Made by a program: the position numbers and the translations under genes
Shown: positions 12,301 through 64,000 of the stretch, in pieces
How positions within the stretch are numbered: the first letter of the stretch is position 1
Layout: the number at the start of each line of letters is the position of its first letter
Notes under the pieces: model-generated
Told to the model about the DNA's origin: nothing
What the model saw: the letters and a program-made list of their open reading frames with translations, nothing else
The model's database searches: none
Assembly: GCA_963678705.1 (NCBI GenBank)
Contig: OY783214.1
Location: forward strand, 1,922,001 to 1,986,000
Direction: 5' to 3'
From: Panorpa germanica
Lineage: Eukaryota; Arthropoda; Insecta; Mecoptera; Panorpidae
Length of the DNA stretch: 64,000 nt

Positions 12301-12973
12301 ACAAGAAATCACATCAACAAACAACCAAAGAAATGTATTAATTTTATCTGACTCTCTGAGTGCCCTATTGGCCATAGAAACACTATATACCAACCACCCC
12401 ATAATTCAAACCATTCACCGTCTCATTCACAACCTCCACATCAAGCAAATTAAAACTCAATTTTTATGGTTTCCCTCTCACACCGGTATCACACGAAATG
12501 AACAAGTTGATAATTATGCTAAAAAAGCAATTTATTCAGGACGCATTCCAGAAGAAACAACAATTACATGTTCAGATCTAAAGAACAAAATCAAAAATAT
12601 AATAAATTGTTCATGGCAAAAAGAATGGAGTGAAGAAAGTGATAACAAATTAAGAGAAGTAAAACCATCAATTTGCAAACAAGAATTACCAGACGGAATA
12701 AATAGAAGGCTGGAAGTAGTAATATGTAGAATCATGATAGGACATACAAATTATACTCATACTTACTTATTCAAAAAAGAACCACAACCAATATGCGGAC
12801 AATGCAACAACCCATTAACAGTAAAGCATATTATTTTCCACTGCTCAAGGTACTCGTCGATAAGACAGGAATGTAATATGCCGCAAGATTATAAACTGAT
12901 ATATGAAAACAAAGAAAATTTGAAAAACCTTATTGAATTTATAAATAAAGCAAACCTAATTTCCTTATTTTAA
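9321..12973 (+). pseudogene. I-like LINE ORF2: endonuclease, reverse transcriptase, RNase H
   Basis: The start ATG at 9321 lies 75 nt after ORF1 and is chosen because its frame leads into LQETNF of the endonuclease. TAG at 9351-9353 replaces a tryptophan codon that the related copy retains as TGG. Endonuclease: LGDFNAHNRLWGN and [55 protein letters not shown] and YADD at 11331-11342. A 56-bp deletion at about 11722, relative to the second copy, shifts the frame. RNase H then follows in the new frame (12086-12973): IYTDGTK, ELYAI, SDSLSAL and FPSHTGITRNEQVDNYA. A CCHC-like tail (CGQCNNPLTVKHIIFHC) ends the protein. Otherwise essentially complete. Confidence 0.92.
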
Positions 12974-13080
12974 ATTATAAATTACAAATTATATATTATA
13001 AATTATTGTATATGTATATGTATGTGCTAATAACTTCAAAAAGTTGATCACCAATAAAATAAAAAAAAAAAAAAAAAAAA

Positions 13081-13093
13081 AAATGGCAAAATA
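13081..13093. repeat. Target-site duplication, right copy, of the I-like LINE
   Basis: Matches 7689-7701 and directly follows the A tail. Confidence 0.9.
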
Positions 13094-13274
13094 ATAGAAT
13101 TATTTACAAAAAGCATCTTGAATGTAAAAAACGCATATACAAAATAGTTAATATTTTATATGTGAGAGCTAATTTTGAAACACTAGAGATTATATTGATT
13201 TTGTTAATAGTAAAACTAAATATTTATATTATTAATTTTTAAATTTTCAATTTAAGGATTGTGTACTTAAATAT

Positions 13275-13992
13275 TATTATTATTTTTTTTTTATTAATAC
13301 TTCACGGGCTTTTTAGGACCACGGTCCTTTTTTCGCCCTACTTACTTTATTTTATTTACATTTTAACTATTTACATTTCATTATTATTATTACTACCTAA
13401 ACTTTTAACCCCGCTTTATGCCATAACCTGTCTATGACTAGGCACACTGGCCACCTCGGATTTTTTAATATTTCCTCCATACTCGTAGGCAACTCCACTC
13501 CATTTTTCACCAAAACCATATACAAATTATTTCTGCAGACCTCCGTTTCTGTACATTGGAAGATCAAATGTTTTGGATCTGCTACCCCTTCTCCACAATT
13601 GCAAATATCTTCTTCTACCAATTGATTTCTTTTGAGATGTGACAATACCCCTGTATGGTCTACCCTCAGTCTCGAGATAAGTGATAGCACTCTTCTCGGA
13701 CCTTCGGCTTTCCACCACCAACGACGTCCGCACACCGAAGACTGTAAACTGAAAGCCAATAAGTCCACTACATATTGAATTTCTTCACTTGCTACTGTTC
13801 CAGCTGTTTGTTGTGCGGCGTCGTTTGCTTTTTCATTTCCTGTGATTCCTTTGTGAGCAGGAATCCACACTAACGGTACATCGAATCCTTTCATCTTTAT
13901 TCTATTAAAATTTCTTCTTACTGTATAAAATACATTTCCCGCTTTTCTGATAATCTCATTCTTTCCCAATGCTTCCACTGCTTTTGAATCTA
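13275..13992 (-). mobile_element. 5'-truncated I/R1-type LINE with 11-bp TSD
   Basis: A minus-strand insertion of about 718 bp ends in an A/TAA-rich tail at its left edge (13275-13298). It is flanked by a perfect 11-bp duplication, TACTTAAATAT, at 13264-13274 and 13993-14003. It carries only the end of ORF2 and the 3' UTR, as expected from abortive reverse transcription. The 3' UTR contains a GGACCGTGGTCC palindrome. Confidence 0.88.
13397..13990 (-). pseudogene. LINE ORF2 C-terminus: RNase H end plus zinc-binding tail
   Basis: An open frame of about 193 residues begins inside RNase H: the DSKAVEAL box lies just upstream of the first ATG, then IPAHKGITGNEKANDAA. It continues through a linker to CNCGEGVADPKHLIFQC, the C-terminal cysteine/histidine motif common after RNase H in I and R1 elements. 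It ends at TAG-type stop 13397. The 5' part of the protein is missing because the element is truncated. Confidence 0.85.
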
Positions 13993-14003
13993 TACTTAAA
14001 TAT

Positions 14004-14749
14004 CATGAAAATTAAAATAGTGGATTTTGCATCCAACAAGAGCTGAGCGATGTAAGATAATGAATTGTTTTGTACTAGTTCTGTAAAAACAAGAAGTATA
14101 CCTTTTGTAGACTTTTAGATTAATGTAGTGTCTTTATTTAAATAAAGTGTTACAAGGGTAGCAATAAAATTAATATATAGCTTTATACTTTAAAATATTA
14201 ACGAATGTTGAACTGGTTTAAAGTTAATATTTTTGAAACAGCATCACATACTGGTTGCATTACAGTGGACAGCGTTGCCATATTTCTCAACAGCGTAATT
14301 GTATTTAGTCGTAATTGTATTTATGTGTATATAAAAGCGTACATGTATTAGGTACAAATTAAAAAAAAACTTTTTTTACCCAAGTTAAATACTGAAACCA
14401 CAGGCTTGGTAAGAAATCAAACTCAAAAACCAATCGAAATACATTTCAAAGTGACTGCCAGAAAAGGCAATTTATTTATTATAGATGTATAATCGTAAAA
14501 CAATAATATAAATAAAGTACGATATAAGAATAAAACTTTTAATTTCTTTATTTACTACAGTGTACAGTTTCTTTTACAAATTTTTAAGAATATTTTATAT
14601 TACTAGTCCAATAACCTTATTTCTTGACATTAATTCTTCACAGCATAGGTATTTATTTCTTAGCAAACGCAAATCAGAAAGTTACACAAGTAAATGAATA
14701 CTCTAAAAATAAAATAAATCAGTTTAAACAATATTTAATACTCAAATCT
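14004..14749. other. 3' flank and 3' UTR of the ABCA gene
   Basis: No ORF of note. On the minus strand an AATAAA signal occurs near 14545 (GTAAATAAAG), about 205 bp past the stop codon, with another AATAAA-type hexamer near 14650. Either could end the ABCA mRNA. Confidence 0.5.
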
Positions 14750-63219
<48,470 letters not shown>

Positions 63220-64000
63220 CTGAAATAATTGAAATTATTTGTTAACGAAGACATTAATTCAATATTGATAATCTACAGATACTTAAATTTAAAAAAAAAT
63301 TATATTTTGAATATAATTTTTTTAAATAGATTTTATTTTGATTGAAATTTGCTTTGTAATTCAAAGTATAAAAAAATGTAATTTGAAGTTATAAGTAATA
63401 TTTGTATATTTTTGGCTTAAATACATAAAGATTTGGTATCAGGTATATGATTTAAGATTTAAGAAGTGAACAGTTCTTTTGAATCAGATTAATCCTAAAA
63501 AATATTTTCCTCTGTAAGAAAAATTCTATATATTTAGAGATGTGGTCTATCTTACTTTAGTAGAAACGTCTTAAATTCACTATACATTTACAAACAGACC
63601 TAGCAATATATTAATATTGAAAATAGCTCATTAAACTTTTAAATTTGTGCAAATTGTCATAAAATTTCTTTAAAAGCTGGATTTGTGACGTACTTTCACA
63701 GAAGAGTAACCATCACTATCAATTAACTTATATTCTCCCTCGTTGCCATTTTATATGTAAGCGAGATATCTAAGAAGGTAAAGGTCCGGTTGTGATCATG
63801 TAATTGAACTGTAAAGTAAAGATTTGTCTGATAGAGATAACAGAGAACTTCCAGACAGAAGAGAGAGTTTATCTTGTGCTACATAGTGCGCAGAGGGAAC
63901 TTCTTAATTTAAAAAAATCGTAAAACAAAAACTATAAGAGATATTTATATTCTTTTTTCTTTAGATAGTGGTACAATTAGTGTCAAAATTAAAATAACTT
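63220..64000. other. ABCA intron to window edge
   Basis: No further exon was recognised on the minus strand here. Confidence 0.4.

Larger units (their letters stand above)
7702..13080 (+). mobile_element. Full-length I-superfamily LINE (EN-RT-RNase H) with poly(A) tail
   Basis: The element is about 5.4 kb. It starts with a 5' UTR containing GCAGTGCGGACGTG, has two ORFs and ends in an A-rich tail at 13060-13080, flanked by a perfect 13-bp TSD. ORF2 carries an endonuclease, reverse transcriptase and RNase H, which places it with the I/Nimb-like elements rather than Jockey. A decayed relative occupies 21.6-26.6 kb and allows comparison. Only three coding lesions were found: one nonsense codon in ORF1, one in ORF2, and a 56-bp deletion in ORF2. 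Confidence 0.93.

Overview
The window is AT-rich insect nuclear DNA. It holds spliceosomal exons of an ABCA-type ABC transporter, a fragment resembling juvenile-hormone-acid methyltransferase, mariner, Jockey/I-type LINE, Copia and Gypsy elements, and long (TA)n tracts. No bacterial operon, CRISPR array, rRNA or convincing tRNA gene was seen. Order and species cannot be fixed from the sequence.

Layout. 1-3.1 kb: a Jockey-clade LINE on the minus strand, running off the left edge. 3.4-3.6 kb: a methyltransferase exon fragment. 3.67-4.76 kb: an 85-bp satellite with four-unit higher-order structure. 5.3-6.6 kb: a full-length mariner. 7.7-13.08 kb: a full-length I-like LINE with target-site duplication (TSD). 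13.27-13.99 kb: a short 5'-truncated LINE with its own TSD. 14.75-63.2 kb: the 3' half of one ABCA gene on the minus strand (ten exons, about 621 codons), whose introns hold nearly everything else. These insertions include solo Gypsy LTRs, MITE-like and foldback elements, a second degenerate I-like LINE (21.6-26.6 kb), AG-rich LINE copies (28.3, 31.5, 54.8 and 60.1 kb), a Jockey copy split by a young Copia (35.2-39.75 kb), a 1.56-kb near-perfect palindrome (41.0-42.55 kb), another Jockey relic (43.8-45.7 kb) and a decayed Gypsy element (45.7-52.0 kb).

The ABCA exons were assembled by splice consensus, homology and reading phase. All nine junctions agree in phase and no exon contains a stop, so the gene looks maintained. 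Its C-terminal nucleotide-binding domain nevertheless keeps Walker A while departing from consensus at the Q-loop, signature, Walker B glutamate, D-loop and H-loop.

The three observations most worth following are: (1) a macro (ADP-ribose-binding, OARD1-like) domain encoded between RNase H and integrase of the Gypsy element; (2) the long palindrome in a 22-kb ABCA intron, which would fold into a roughly 770-bp hairpin if transcribed; (3) the conserved but apparently catalytically degenerate ABCA NBD.
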